Source: CAYNJG01 sp964397295 (lineage in GTDB: Bacteria; Planctomycetota; Planctomycetia; Pirellulales; Pirellulaceae). From it: a stretch of 64,000 nucleotides of DNA. How positions within the stretch are numbered: the first letter of the stretch is position 1; each line of letters begins with the position of its first letter. Under the pieces are notes generated by a model, which saw only the letters and a list, made by a program, of their open reading frames with translations, made no database searches and was not told where the DNA came from. The stretch is taken from assembly GCA_964397295.1 (NCBI GenBank), contig CAYNJG010000010.1:1-64000 (forward strand). The letters run 5' to 3'. Made by a program: the position numbers and the translations under genes. This document shows positions 16,337 through 25,492 of this stretch, in pieces.

Positions 16337-18456
16337 CGTTGCCCTTCTTCGATCGCTGGAAGCAATGGTGCACCAACTTCGACCAACTTTCGCTGTTGAT
16401 CTCGACTCAGCCACGGTGCCGAAATCTGAATCGCCATCGCCATCGTTGCGGCAACAAGGAAACCTCGCGGATACGGCATCACCAAGTGGATCAGAATCGC
16501 CGCCATTACGCATCCGATGGTCGTCAAAATACTCAGCCTTGAATCGCGTAGGGGATCGGTCATTTTCCACCAACGAAGCAAGAACATCATTCCGCCAAAG
16601 TAAACGATCGCCGCAGGCGCAACTCCTGGTGGTGTGAACATCCTTGGAGCTCCACTTGCTTGCTCATAGAGCGTTGCCGGATTGCCAAGCACCAATCGAG
16701 GCGGAATCAAATAGTTTGGTTCAAGTACTAACCACCTCGAAAGTTCCGTAGCAATAACGCCGAGCAGCATGCCCGACGTGAGCATCACGAATCGCCTTAA
16801 GGTCGGATCACCCTTGCGCGATTCGAAGACCTTTCCCAAAATCAAAACGATCCACGTACCGCTCAAACTCGTAAGGAACATCCACGCGAACATTGGTCCC
16901 CAACTGTAGATCACAACATCAAAGCCTCGGCTGCCGACCACCAGCATCAAGATGCTTAGCACACCAACGACGACCGTCGAAATCAACATCGACCCAACCA
17001 AATCTTGTAAGCGCAGTAGCCAAGAGCGACTAGCAAACGTTTCTGGCGATAGTACGGCGCCGCCGTACACGAATTGATTTTGCAGAGCTAGTTGATTGTC
17101 GGCTGTCGGCGCAACGGTTGAATCAGTAACGCCTCGACTCTTGGAGACGCCATTCCCGCCGCCTGGACCAAGCATCATCCAAATCAGAAGATAACCGGCA
17201 TAAGTCGCGCCCATGTAGATCGCTGCGGGAAGTAAGTATTTTGCCCCGAAGACAAATACAAGTACGCCAAACAACACGAAAAGCGTTTTCGGAATCGTGT
17301 TAAAGTTGGCTTTGTGCCAACTCTCGCGCAAGTCCTGGAGGAAAAAGTAGATGTTTCGTGAGATCGGCTCGTTGGCAAGAACGAACGCGTCTTCCCCATC
17401 GTCCACTGCAATGGCGTCGACGATTGGTCTCGGCACAGGAACGCCAATGCGCTGGCTATCAACTGTCGTGCCGTCATCAGAATCACTGTAACGTGTCGAT
17501 CCCGCGGACGAAGGCATCGCCTCGTAATACGAAATCTCCATTTGCATATCGGCCGCCATCGCTTCGGTTGTGGAATAGCGTCGATCGGGATCTTTCGCGA
17601 GCGCACGTTGTATTGCGGTTCGATAGGGCTCGCGAATGCTCGTGACATCCGGCTCGGACGTCAGATGTTTCATGATGATTTCTTGACTGCTTTCGCCATC
17701 AAAGGGTACACGCCCCGTCACCATTTCGTGCAACACAATTCCCAGTGCGTAGATATCGATGCGGCGGCCATACTTCCCGCGACCGATCTCCGGTGCCATA
17801 TAGTGAAACGTTCCGACACTTTCGGTTTGTCCGCTGCCATGGCTGCTGTGAATGAGCTTCGACAAACCGTAATCACCGATTTTGACGATGCCACTGTCCA
17901 AGAAAATGTTGCCGGGTTTAAGATCGCGATGCACAACGCCATTGTCATGCAAGTGCATCACGCCTGAGACGATCCCGCGAAACCAGTGCTGAATCAAAAC
18001 GTCTGGCATTCCATTGGGATGCTTGCGAATCACGTCATTCAGACAATCGCCACCAATGAACTCCATCACGACCCACGGCGTTTCCGTTTCGTCGTGGCGG
18101 ATGTCGTACAACTCGACAAGATTCGGATGCTTGAGATTCAAGCAATGCTTGACACCCCGCAACTCGATATCGAGATTACGTTGAATGCGTTTCAGTGCAA
18201 CGTCTTTGCCAGCTTTCGTGGTTGCATGATAGACCTCTCCGAACCCACCGATTCCGACGCCTCTTTCGATCACGAAATCGGCTAACGGCGTTTCGCCAGG
18301 ACCGTGCGTGAATTTTTTGGATCGTTGTTGCAAGGTCACGATGACGTGCTGCTTCGCGAGCTGAGTGACTCGTTTTACGGCGCGTTCTGCTGGATAGATA
18401 AGATTGGTGGTCATTGCCAATGGTTCGCGATCGCGCGGGCGGGGTGAACCCGGCAT
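16333..18456 (-). CDS. Membrane Ser/Thr protein kinase (PknB-like)
   Basis: A 707-residue protein with a eukaryotic-type kinase domain at about 60-330. The glycine loop is GVGIGGFGEVYHA, the ATP lysine is in VALKRI (K89) and the catalytic loop is HRDLKPGN (D178). The magnesium motif reads DYG (195-197) rather than DFG, a conservative change. YMAPEIGRGKYG and DIYALGIVLHEM complete the core. The C-terminal half has about seven hydrophobic segments, an unusual polytopic tail in place of the single helix plus PASTA form. It is expected to phosphorylate cytoplasmic targets in response to membrane signals. ATG at 18414 (MTTNL) is an alternative start; neither has a clear ribosome site. Confidence 0.92.
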   Translation of the reverse strand: MPGSPRPRDREPLAMTTNLIYPAERAVKRVTQLAKQHVIVTLQQRSKKFTHGPGETPLADFVIERGVGIGGFGEVYHATTKAGKDVALKRIQRNLDIELRGVKHCLNLKHPNLVELYDIRHDETETPWVVMEFIGGDCLNDVIRKHPNGMPDVLIQHWFRGIVSGVMHLHDNGVVHRDLKPGNIFLDSGIVKIGDYGLSKLIHSSHGSGQTESVGTFHYMAPEIGRGKYGRRIDIYALGIVLHEMVTGRVPFDGESSQEIIMKHLTSEPDVTSIREPYRTAIQRALAKDPDRRYSTTEAMAADMQMEISYYEAMPSSAGSTRYSDSDDGTTVDSQRIGVPVPRPIVDAIAVDDGEDAFVLANEPISRNIYFFLQDLRESWHKANFNTIPKTLFVLFGVLVFVFGAKYLLPAAIYMGATYAGYLLIWMMLGPGGGNGVSKSRGVTDSTVAPTADNQLALQNQFVYGGAVLSPETFASRSWLLRLQDLVGSMLISTVVVGVLSILMLVVGSRGFDVVIYSWGPMFAWMFLTSLSGTWIVLILGKVFESRKGDPTLRRFVMLTSGMLLGVIATELSRWLVLEPNYLIPPRLVLGNPATLYEQASGAPRMFTPPGVAPAAIVYFGGMMFLLRWWKMTDPLRDSRLSILTTIGCVMAAILIHLVMPYPRGFLVAATMAMAIQISAPWLSRDQQRKLVEVGAPLLPAIEEGQR

Positions 18457-18842
18457 TGGCTGGTTCGAACAAATTGGTGTAGGAGTGCGTTCACCAAATT
18501 GGACTACTTCAGTTTACCCGGTCGCACCCGATGCGTTTCGACTTCCCCGTTATTAGGCCGCATGCGTCCCGGGAAATCTGGGTAGGAGGAAGCGTCTGTC
18601 ACGACGTTACCGAAGATTCCGGGAATTAGGACTCGTTATTCCGTTCAATTCGATCGGAACTTATCCGAGAAGATTCGCCAGCCTTGTCCGATTATTGGAC
18701 ACTTTGTTGGATTTTGCTCGGGAGAGCCTCCCACTCGGCCTCCCGGAATTCCCGAGCGGGCTGTTGTTTCAAACGAGATCACCTACGGTGTCAGGTCAAA
18801 CGAACGGCAATAAGTAGGCTGCGCGAATTAGGCACTGCCTCG
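18457..18842. other. 386-base intergenic region
   Basis: This region contains the kinase promoter (minus strand) and the 3' end of the Hint-protein gene. An inverted repeat GCTCGGGA (18716-18723) and TCCCGAGC (18750-18757) with a 26-base GC-rich spacer could form a structure, but no T-run follows on either strand. No credible open frame was found. Confidence 0.4.
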
Positions 18843-20855
18843 CTAAGGCCCGACCCCGATCAGCCCAGGAGAAATGGCACGTGTCTGCGGTTGCTCTGTA
18901 TTGTCATGGACGAGGATGTCTTGGTCGGTCACGAAATACGTTGCGAAGTCTTCTACTACCAGGTTGTAGGCCACCGCTTGGTCAATCTCTCCGACACCAG
19001 TAACCGCCAAACTTCCACCGATCGAGTGGAGTCGATCGTTCGTTTCTAGATTCTTCGCCATCTTCCAACCGTGCTCTTCGACCCAAAACAGATGTCCCGT
19101 TGTTGAGTCAACCGAACGGTCGGCGAAGTTAATACGGACCATATCGCTCGGTGGTCTTTCCGTTGTCGCCAATACAAGTTTGTAGGCTAGTTCCCCAGAT
19201 TCCGTATCGCGAGAGAGTACGCGGTCACCGGGCAAGATGGTTTCGATTTGTGTCCTACCACGTTGCGTGCGGACCAATGTGCCGGCGGGAAAGCATTCAA
19301 AGCTTCGCGCAAAAAACATTGGCTCGTTAAGTCTTCGCTGTTGCATCGCCTCTTCAAACCTTTGTTGTTGCACTTCTCGAACGATCGAATCGGCTTGCTC
19401 ACGAACGATCGCTTGACGCACTCGAGCGTTTTCAGCATCGTTTCGACGATCGACTGCCGGATCATAGAAGTTCGCGTAACGTGTGTTCGTCGGTTTTTCT
19501 TCTTGGTAGCGTTCACTCTGCTCGTTCCACCATTCCCACCACGCCGTGGGAGAGTCGGTATCCACATTCGCATCGGTAACTTTTTTCAATGCGAGATACG
19601 TCCGCTTGTTTCGTTCTTCGGTTTGAACGTTCTGCAAACCAACACTGCGAGAAATCCCAATCGACCTCTGGACTTCTTGCCGCACAATGTCACGACGGGA
19701 AGCCTCAAGTCGCATACGAAGTTCCGATACCAACCGAATTCGTTCAATGGGATCAATATCACGAGTGTTCATAATTCGCGAGGCCAACTGTTCATCGGAA
19801 TTCGTAGTGGCAACTGTCTGGCCATTTTGATTTGTCCGAGCGACGGTCTCTCGAGTTGGACTTCGCGCGGAAACGTCGGCAATCATCGTATTCGCGTCAC
19901 GACCCTCACGAAAAACGAATCGTCCGGTACGAATGACTCCATCCGCACCAACGCCGGTACCAAATCGCACTTCCATTGGATTCTCAAGCGTCGCCAACAA
20001 CAACGGCACAACAACAGTGTGATCGCGTTTTGCAAGTTCCCCGACTGCTCGGTTCCTTGCCGATTGCCAACGACAAAGAGTCGCGTGCCGCACTAAGGAT
20101 TCAGTTGCTTCCAAATCGGAAACGACGGCCAAAGCTTCTACGGCAACTCGTGCACCAACTTCGTTTCGATTCGAGAGCACCATTTCCAGTGTATTGACTG
20201 CCGTCACATCTACCGTCGCGCGGAGCTTCTTGATTGTCTGCTTTGCTTTGGACGAACCACCTTTCTCGATCACCTGCATGTGCTTGCGAATTACAGGAAG
20301 CCACGATTCATGGTCCTCTCGCGCTTGGCCAACCTTCTCCCGGAGCTCTTCGACTTCCTTTGGAGTCATCCAAGTTCCGCCTACGTTTTGCAGGCCAAGA
20401 CGCCGAATTGCTTCAGATCTCTGCTGGTCTGTCGATTCCGCTGAAACCAAAATACTGTTGAGATGCATGCGTTCGGCGTCGAACAGCTTGTTATCGCGGC
20501 ACCAATTCGCAAGCTCCCATTCCGTATACTCTCCATCGCGAAGTGATTCTCGATGTCGTCGATACGCTGTCAGCAGCCCATGATCTTGCATCTTCGTTTC
20601 GTAGTCGTCGCTCGAGATCCACTCTCGGTCGACCTTCACGTTACCGGCGGCCCAATTGGCAAGACGGTTTTCTGGATTCACGTCCAAAGCATTTTCGAGC
20701 ATCTCGTCTCTGCGATCGACGTCACCGTGCATCGCTGCGACGACTGCCATGCGAGCGAACTGGTCACCCTCTTCTTCGCTCGCAAGAGTTGGTGTTCGCA
20801 TTGCTGCAAGGCTCACCACTGCCATGCAAAGAACTTGTGTTCGGAATTGCCACAT
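18843..20855 (-). CDS. Secreted helical-repeat protein with C-terminal Hint domain
   Basis: A 670-residue protein. It has a signal peptide (about 1-26), a helical region with HEAT-like units (about 150-330: TVDVTAVNTLEMVLSN, LVRHATLCRWQSARNRAVG), then a charged linker. The C-terminal Hint domain (about 521-655) starts CFPAGTLVRT with the nucleophilic Cys521, has the block B motif STTGHLFWVE (T-x-x-H) and ends YFVTDQDILVHDNT. Hint domains self-cleave peptide bonds by an N-S acyl shift, as in inteins, hedgehog and pretoxins. Only about 20 residues follow the domain, so there is no toxin or extein to release. It could anchor or lipidate its own N-terminal part. Its start ATG has only a weak ribosome site. 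Confidence 0.88.
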   Translation of the reverse strand: MWQFRTQVLCMAVVSLAAMRTPTLASEEEGDQFARMAVVAAMHGDVDRRDEMLENALDVNPENRLANWAAGNVKVDREWISSDDYETKMQDHGLLTAYRRHRESLRDGEYTEWELANWCRDNKLFDAERMHLNSILVSAESTDQQRSEAIRRLGLQNVGGTWMTPKEVEELREKVGQAREDHESWLPVIRKHMQVIEKGGSSKAKQTIKKLRATVDVTAVNTLEMVLSNRNEVGARVAVEALAVVSDLEATESLVRHATLCRWQSARNRAVGELAKRDHTVVVPLLLATLENPMEVRFGTGVGADGVIRTGRFVFREGRDANTMIADVSARSPTRETVARTNQNGQTVATTNSDEQLASRIMNTRDIDPIERIRLVSELRMRLEASRRDIVRQEVQRSIGISRSVGLQNVQTEERNKRTYLALKKVTDANVDTDSPTAWWEWWNEQSERYQEEKPTNTRYANFYDPAVDRRNDAENARVRQAIVREQADSIVREVQQQRFEEAMQQRRLNEPMFFARSFECFPAGTLVRTQRGRTQIETILPGDRVLSRDTESGELAYKLVLATTERPPSDMVRINFADRSVDSTTGHLFWVEEHGWKMAKNLETNDRLHSIGGSLAVTGVGEIDQAVAYNLVVEDFATYFVTDQDILVHDNTEQPQTRAISPGLIGVGP

Positions 20856-20923
20856 CTTTTGGTCTCACGAAACGTAAAAGTGCCGAGAAAAGTCTCTACA
20901 TACGTAACGCACCGGTGTGACAA

Positions 20924-20955
20924 TAAAAAAAGCCGCTCGCGAAATGCGCGCGGCC
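20924..20955 (-). terminator. Rho-independent terminator of DUF1559 gene
   Basis: In the minus-strand transcript a GC-rich hairpin (GCCGC arm pairing GCGGC, extended by GCGC, one mismatch, ATTTC loop) is followed by TTTTTTTATTG. It lies 30 bases past the stop of the DUF1559 gene and before the Hint gene. Confidence 0.85.
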
Positions 20956-20984
20956 TTCGATTTTTAGCAACAAGTTAATGAAAC

Positions 20985-21965
20985 TTATTTGTAGTCAGTA
21001 TCAGAAAGAATCACGGTGTGGTCGATTCCGCCACCGAGGTTCTTGTTGCAACTCTTGCCGTCTGGCGAAAGCAATCGTGCATATACGTCATACTGAATAT
21101 CTTCTTTCAAGAATTCAACATGGCCGTCAGCAAACGCCACATTCACTCCACCACGATGTTCACTCGATGGTCGTGCATTGACCAACGTTGGGTTTGCTGT
21201 CGGCGACCATGGATTGCCTCGATCATCAAACTTACTGTTCACCTTGAAAGCTTCGCCAGGATCGCGGTCGTTGTGATAAACGATGACATTTGCCGGAACG
21301 CCATTTTTGACTGCCGGAATCTCGGTAGCTGAAGCACTCTGATTGAAAAACGAGATGAAATCGTCTTCCGGTGTGCTTCTGGTCGATGGACCCCAATTCT
21401 TGGCTTGAATGTTTTCACTAAGCAGAATCGTCGTTGACGCACCGTCGCCGGACGAAATCTTGTCGAGTGAGGTCTTTTGGTGGATGACCTTCTTGCCGTT
21501 GGACGCGCGAACAGGCCAAGCCGTATGGGCCACACCGCAACCGGCTGCGTCGCGTTCTGCAAAACCTGCGTTGACCACGTAGGACGTTAAAGGTCCCTTT
21601 GTTAGTGGCGGATCGCTTGGGCAAACAAGGAAGTCCAAAAATGGCGCTTCGAAATTAGAGTTCCCATATTGATCGAAGACGTCCTGTCGTTCCATTTCGG
21701 GCATGATCGAAACTAGCCAGGAATGAGGCACTGCTTCATTCCCACGTTCTATTCCGTCCACGTAGCCAGGGAACGACTGCTGGCGTGATTCGAAACCCGC
21801 CATCGCCAGACCCAACTGCTTTACTCGGTTCTTACATTGAGCAGCTCGCGCACTTTCCGTCGCGGCACCGACTGCAGGTAGCAAGATCGCCATTAACATG
21901 CCAATGATCGAAATCACGACCAACAATTCAACAAGCGTAAACGCGGTTCGCTTGGAGCGCACCAT
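20985..21965 (-). CDS. DUF1559 prepilin-like protein
   Basis: A 326-residue protein of the large planctomycete DUF1559 family. The N-terminus TAFTLVELLVVISIIGMLMAILLPA is a type IV prepilin signal: cleavage after a short leader, with glutamate at +5 of the mature helix. The C-terminus carries the family H-x9-DG motif, HRGGVNVAFADG. The middle contains paired cysteines in the globular domain. It is likely assembled at or exported to the cell surface by type II/IV-like machinery. ATG 21965 is chosen because GGAGG lies five bases upstream, although the frame continues 57 bases further 5'. It ends at a strong terminator and is probably monocistronic. Confidence 0.93.
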   Translation of the reverse strand: MVRSKRTAFTLVELLVVISIIGMLMAILLPAVGAATESARAAQCKNRVKQLGLAMAGFESRQQSFPGYVDGIERGNEAVPHSWLVSIMPEMERQDVFDQYGNSNFEAPFLDFLVCPSDPPLTKGPLTSYVVNAGFAERDAAGCGVAHTAWPVRASNGKKVIHQKTSLDKISSGDGASTTILLSENIQAKNWGPSTRSTPEDDFISFFNQSASATEIPAVKNGVPANVIVYHNDRDPGEAFKVNSKFDDRGNPWSPTANPTLVNARPSSEHRGGVNVAFADGHVEFLKEDIQYDVYARLLSPDGKSCNKNLGGGIDHTVILSDTDYK

Positions 21966-22187
21966 AGTTGCCTCCATCCCAGAGATGAGTTCAAGAGTAT
22001 GAATATTTAGAAGCCCTGCCACGTTCCTTTATTCTGTCGGAAACGGCAAGGAAAGTCCAGCTACGGTTCTGCTACCATTCATCGACGGCGACAGTAGCTT
22101 CGGGGGACTTCGTTTCAAAATATGAAGTTTGGCCGGATATTATCGGGGAACCGGACACTACACGGGCACCTGAAGAATCCAATGGGC

Positions 22188-22529
22188 CTAGAACTGGAGA
22201 TCCTGAATTGGTGCTTCTTCCCCGTGAAAACGAGCGACAGGACGCAGTGCGAACGTGCCGTTGTCACCAAAAAGCGCCCACGCACCCGAAATAGTCCCTT
22301 CGCCATCGTGCTCCCCCAAATAGACGACAGAATGACGACGCTCATACTTCTTCGTAATTTGAACTTTGTTGCCGGGCAGGACAGTTCCCGAAAGCGTGAA
22401 TCGGCCAACACAATCCCAACCTTCGCCCTCGAGTTGTTCATTTCTGAATCTAAGCGTTAGATCGTGCATATCTTGTCGACCCATGCCATTTTGGTCCCAA
22501 TGCCCAGTCCATTGACCTGACGGAAACAT
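22188..22529 (-). CDS. Small conserved protein of unknown function
   Basis: A 113-residue soluble protein with no signal peptide. It is rich in Gly, Trp and aromatic residues, with alternating short strands (SGQWTGHWDQNG, GRFTLSGTVLPGNKVQITKKY, GEGTISGAWALFGDNGTFAL). This suggests a small beta-barrel of calycin or lipocalin-like topology. I do not recognise a named family. The gene is credible because AGAGGAG stands five bases before the ATG and the composition is protein-like, whereas the overlapping plus-strand frame lacks these. It is divergent from the SpoU methyltransferase gene. Confidence 0.75.
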   Translation of the reverse strand: MFPSGQWTGHWDQNGMGRQDMHDLTLRFRNEQLEGEGWDCVGRFTLSGTVLPGNKVQITKKYERRHSVVYLGEHDGEGTISGAWALFGDNGTFALRPVARFHGEEAPIQDLQF

Positions 22530-22653
22530 TTAAACTCCTCTTCTGGTGAGTGACTTCGTTAGATGCTAATTGACTCGGTCGCCAAGCCAATGCGGCGACC
22601 CAAACCAACTATACGCGGCTGCAAAATGGCAGACCAACTTTGATAAGAAAATC
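22530..22653. promoter_or_regulatory. Divergent promoter region
   Basis: These 124 bases separate the divergently transcribed small conserved gene and the methyltransferase gene, so promoters for both should lie here. No clear -35/-10 pair is visible. Confidence 0.4.
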
Positions 22654-23166
22654 ATGCCGGACGATAAACACGATCGGATCCATGAACGCCACCGTCCACC
22701 GATTCAGTTGGATAAGTCGCGAGAACTGGTTCTCGTTGCGCCGCCAATGCGAAGCAACGTCAATCTGTCTCGAATCGTACGAGCAGCAAGTTGCTGCGGG
22801 GTCACGCGGATCGTCGCTTGCGGGAACCCAAAAATTGATCCAAAAATCGCACGCGATGGTATCGACCAAGTCAAACTAGAAGTCCGCCGATCCATGCCAC
22901 CGGCGCTCCAAACATTGAAGAAGGACGGCTTTCAAATCGTTGGTCTCGAACAGACCAACGATTCAGTCTGCATCTACGAATATCCATTCATCCGTCGTAC
23001 TGCACTTGTCATCGGCCACGAGCGCCACGGAATCACAGACGACTGCCTTCCTTTGTTGGACGCAGCTGTCGAGATTCCGGTTTACGGCATGCCGTTCAGC
23101 TACAACGCCGCAACAGCAACGTCGATGGCGCTCTACGAATTCTGCCGCCAATTCCCCAACGGGTAA
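22654..23166 (+). CDS. SpoU/TrmH-family RNA methyltransferase
   Basis: A 170-residue SPOUT methyltransferase that transfers a methyl group from S-adenosylmethionine to the 2'-O of a tRNA or rRNA ribose. All three family motifs are present: motif 1 SNVNLSRIVRAAS (about 34-46), motif 2 ALVIGHERHGI (about 117-127) and motif 3 IPVYGMPFSYNAATATSMAL (about 140-159), which form the trefoil-knot cofactor pocket. Motif 3 has SYNAA where SLNVS is usual. The substrate nucleotide cannot be told from sequence. ATG 22654 is preferred to a TTG start 84 bases upstream because that segment is not protein-like. It stands alone, 172 bases before purA. Confidence 0.88.
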   Translation: MPDDKHDRIHERHRPPIQLDKSRELVLVAPPMRSNVNLSRIVRAASCCGVTRIVACGNPKIDPKIARDGIDQVKLEVRRSMPPALQTLKKDGFQIVGLEQTNDSVCIYEYPFIRRTALVIGHERHGITDDCLPLLDAAVEIPVYGMPFSYNAATATSMALYEFCRQFPNG

Positions 23167-23338
23167 CGTCCTCTTTCACGTCGAATCCGTTCTTTCATCG
23201 CCGGTACGCTGAGATTCTCGCCCTGCTGCCGGTCCTTGCCGTCCGTTCACCGCGGCCTTAGACTTTGGAGTTTGCTGTCGCCGAACTTCAACCATAATGC
23301 GGCAGTGTTTTAGCGGGTCACCCGGTCGGGAGAATGAA

Positions 23339-24643
23339 GTGCCAGGAACTCTAGTTATCGGTCTGCAATGGGGCGACGAAGCCAAGGGCAAAATTGTAGA
23401 TCTGCTGACTCCCAAATTCGACTATGTGGTTCGCTTCCTGGGCGGAGCAAATGCTGGGCACACCGTTGTCGATGGTGAAAACGTTTTCAAGTTGCACCAC
23501 ATCCCCAGCGGCATCCTCAGCCCCAAAGTGTTGAACATTATCACGGGTGGCGTCGTCGTAAATCCGCCCACGATTTTGGACGAAATCGATGGCCTGCTCG
23601 CCCGAGACGTTGACCTAAGCAACTTCATCCTCAGCGATCGTGCACACGTTGTCTTTCCATGGCACATCGAAGAAGACCGGTTGCTCGACAAGAGCACGAC
23701 GGCTGGCGAAGACATCGGCACAACACTGCGTGGTATCGGGCCATGCTACCGAGACAAAGTGGGACGTTCGTTTGCGCTTCGTTTGGGCGATCTTCTTCGT
23801 GACGATTTTGGTGAAAAGGTAAAGCTAATCGTAGGTGCGAAGAAACGTGCACTTGCCGGCCTGAACGGTAAGGGCGACATCAAGCTCGACGCTGATGACA
23901 TCGCACAGACCTACAAAGAGTACGGCGAGCGATTGCGACCTTATGTGAAAAACACGACTGCGATGCTTTTGGATGCAGTCGACGAAGATCGCAAACTTTT
24001 GTTCGAAGGCGCACAAGGCGCGTTGCTCGACATTGACCACGGTACTTTTCCGTTCGTCACCAGCAGCAATAGCTCAGGCGTTGGCGTTGCATCCGGGTCG
24101 GGTGTTCCTGGACAGTTTGTCGAAACGGTCATTGGCGTCATAAAGAGCTATAGCACCCGTGTCGGTGGCGGTCCTTTCCCGACCGAGCAAGACAACGAGC
24201 ACGGCGAACACATTCGCCAAGAAGGCAACGAGTTTGGCACAACAACAGGTCGACCTCGACGATGCGGATGGTTTGATGCGGTTGCCGCTCGATACACAGC
24301 TCGGTTGAGTGGTGTGAATCTGCTGGCGATCACGATGATGGACGTGCTATCAAAGATGGACACGATCCAAGTCTGCAACGCATACGAGGTAAACGGCGAA
24401 CAAACGACAACATTCCCAAGTCACGTTGATGATCTTCGCACGGTAAAACCGATTTATGAAGAACTACCTGGTTGGAAAACAGACGTAACGGGAATTCGCG
24501 AGATCGCCGACCTACCGGAAAATGCTCGCAAATATCTCGATCGCATCAGCGAACTAGTAGGACGCCCGGTTGGCGTTGTGTCCGTCGGTCCCGATCGCGC
24601 ACAAACGATGTTTTCAGCCGAAGGTAAAGCAGCGTTAGCTTAG
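23339..24643 (+). CDS. purA: Adenylosuccinate synthetase
   Basis: A 434-residue protein, the usual length for PurA, which joins IMP and aspartate using GTP in the first committed step of AMP synthesis. The GTP loop near the N-terminus reads QWGDEAKGKIVD, with Ala where Gly is most common. Other conserved blocks are GGANAGHTVV, GTTLRGIGPCYRDK, FEGAQGALLDIDHGTFPFVTSS, the substrate segment EFGTTTGRPRRCGWFD and VGVVSVGPDRAQT near the end. It is cytoplasmic. The start is taken as GTG 23339, with GGGAG seven bases upstream; this aligns the protein with the family, whereas the longer frame adds 14 unrelated residues. Confidence 0.97.
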   Translation: MPGTLVIGLQWGDEAKGKIVDLLTPKFDYVVRFLGGANAGHTVVDGENVFKLHHIPSGILSPKVLNIITGGVVVNPPTILDEIDGLLARDVDLSNFILSDRAHVVFPWHIEEDRLLDKSTTAGEDIGTTLRGIGPCYRDKVGRSFALRLGDLLRDDFGEKVKLIVGAKKRALAGLNGKGDIKLDADDIAQTYKEYGERLRPYVKNTTAMLLDAVDEDRKLLFEGAQGALLDIDHGTFPFVTSSNSSGVGVASGSGVPGQFVETVIGVIKSYSTRVGGGPFPTEQDNEHGEHIRQEGNEFGTTTGRPRRCGWFDAVAARYTARLSGVNLLAITMMDVLSKMDTIQVCNAYEVNGEQTTTFPSHVDDLRTVKPIYEELPGWKTDVTGIREIADLPENARKYLDRISELVGRPVGVVSVGPDRAQTMFSAEGKAALA

Positions 24644-24695
24644 CCATGGAGTGCGGGCGTTAGACTCGCGCCTTGATTGGCCCCCATAACTTTCC

Positions 24696-25457
24696 TTGAT
24701 CGCAACCGTGACCTCCACGCAAGATACCGCAGAACCGCTCGATATCCCGGCCGAGCGTCTACCGAATCACATTGCTGTAATCATGGACGGCAACGGACGT
24801 TGGGCACAGCGACAGGGTCTGCCTCGCATCGAAGGACATCGCAACGGTGTCACAAGCGTTCGCAAGATCACGGAAGAATGCGCACGACTGGGCCTGCAAC
24901 AGCTAACGCTCTATTGTCTTTCGAGCGAAAACTGGAAACGCCCGCAGCCCGAACTCGATTTCTTGATGCACTTGCTCGAGCAATACATGATCGAGGAACG
25001 CGGCTTGATCATGGAACAAAACATGACCGTCAGCGTCATTGGTCGGCGCGATGGAATTCCAGATCGAGTCCTTGCCGAAATCGACAAAACGATCGACCTC
25101 ACATCGAAGAACACGGGCACCCGACTTTGCCTTGCAATTAATTACGGTGGACGAGGTGAAATGGTCGACGCCATTCGCCGCATCTCCGCCGATGCTGCCA
25201 GCGGAAAGATCTCGAACGACGAAATCGACGAACAGTGCGTGGGGCGCTACTTGTACACAAGCGGAATGCCTGACCCTGACCTACTGATTCGTACCGCCGG
25301 TGAATTGCGAGTCAGCAATTTTCTGCTTTGGCAAATCAGCTATTCCGAAATCTGGGTGACCGACAAGTGCTGGCCTGAATTTCGGGAAACCGATTTGCAC
25401 GACAGTATCCGCGATTTCGTCAGTCGAGATCGTCGATTCGGCGGACTCAATACCTAA
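24696..25457 (+). CDS. uppS: Undecaprenyl diphosphate synthase (cis-prenyltransferase)
   Basis: About 253 residues. It condenses isopentenyl diphosphate onto farnesyl diphosphate to make the C55 lipid carrier for peptidoglycan and other wall polymers. Family blocks are HIAVIMDGNGRWAQ, with the catalytic Asp of MDGNGRW; GVTSVRKITEECARLG; LTLYCLSSENWKRP; AINYGGRGE; and PDPDLLIRTAGELRVSNFLLWQ. The standard form of that last block is IRTgGe-RiSnFlLWQ. It acts at the cytoplasmic membrane face. The start is a TTG at 24696 or a GTG at 24708; neither has a clear ribosome site. cdsA follows after 35 bases, the common uppS-cdsA order. Confidence 0.95.
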   Translation: MIATVTSTQDTAEPLDIPAERLPNHIAVIMDGNGRWAQRQGLPRIEGHRNGVTSVRKITEECARLGLQQLTLYCLSSENWKRPQPELDFLMHLLEQYMIEERGLIMEQNMTVSVIGRRDGIPDRVLAEIDKTIDLTSKNTGTRLCLAINYGGRGEMVDAIRRISADAASGKISNDEIDEQCVGRYLYTSGMPDPDLLIRTAGELRVSNFLLWQISYSEIWVTDKCWPEFRETDLHDSIRDFVSRDRRFGGLNT

Positions 25458-25492
25458 GACCACAAAACGCTCTAACGGCAACGCAACGGATT

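Noticed and set aside
19248..20096. Plus-strand open frame of 282 codons
   Set aside because: It is antisense to the Hint protein gene, whose domains are clear; composition (many Arg, Ser, Leu) is that of a shadow frame.
22122..22460. Plus-strand frame of 112 codons
   Set aside because: It is antisense to the small conserved protein, which has a strong ribosome site and beta-rich protein-like sequence.
22570..22653. Longer N-terminus for the SpoU methyltransferase starting at TTG
   Set aside because: The added residues are not family-like and would cover the divergent promoter region.
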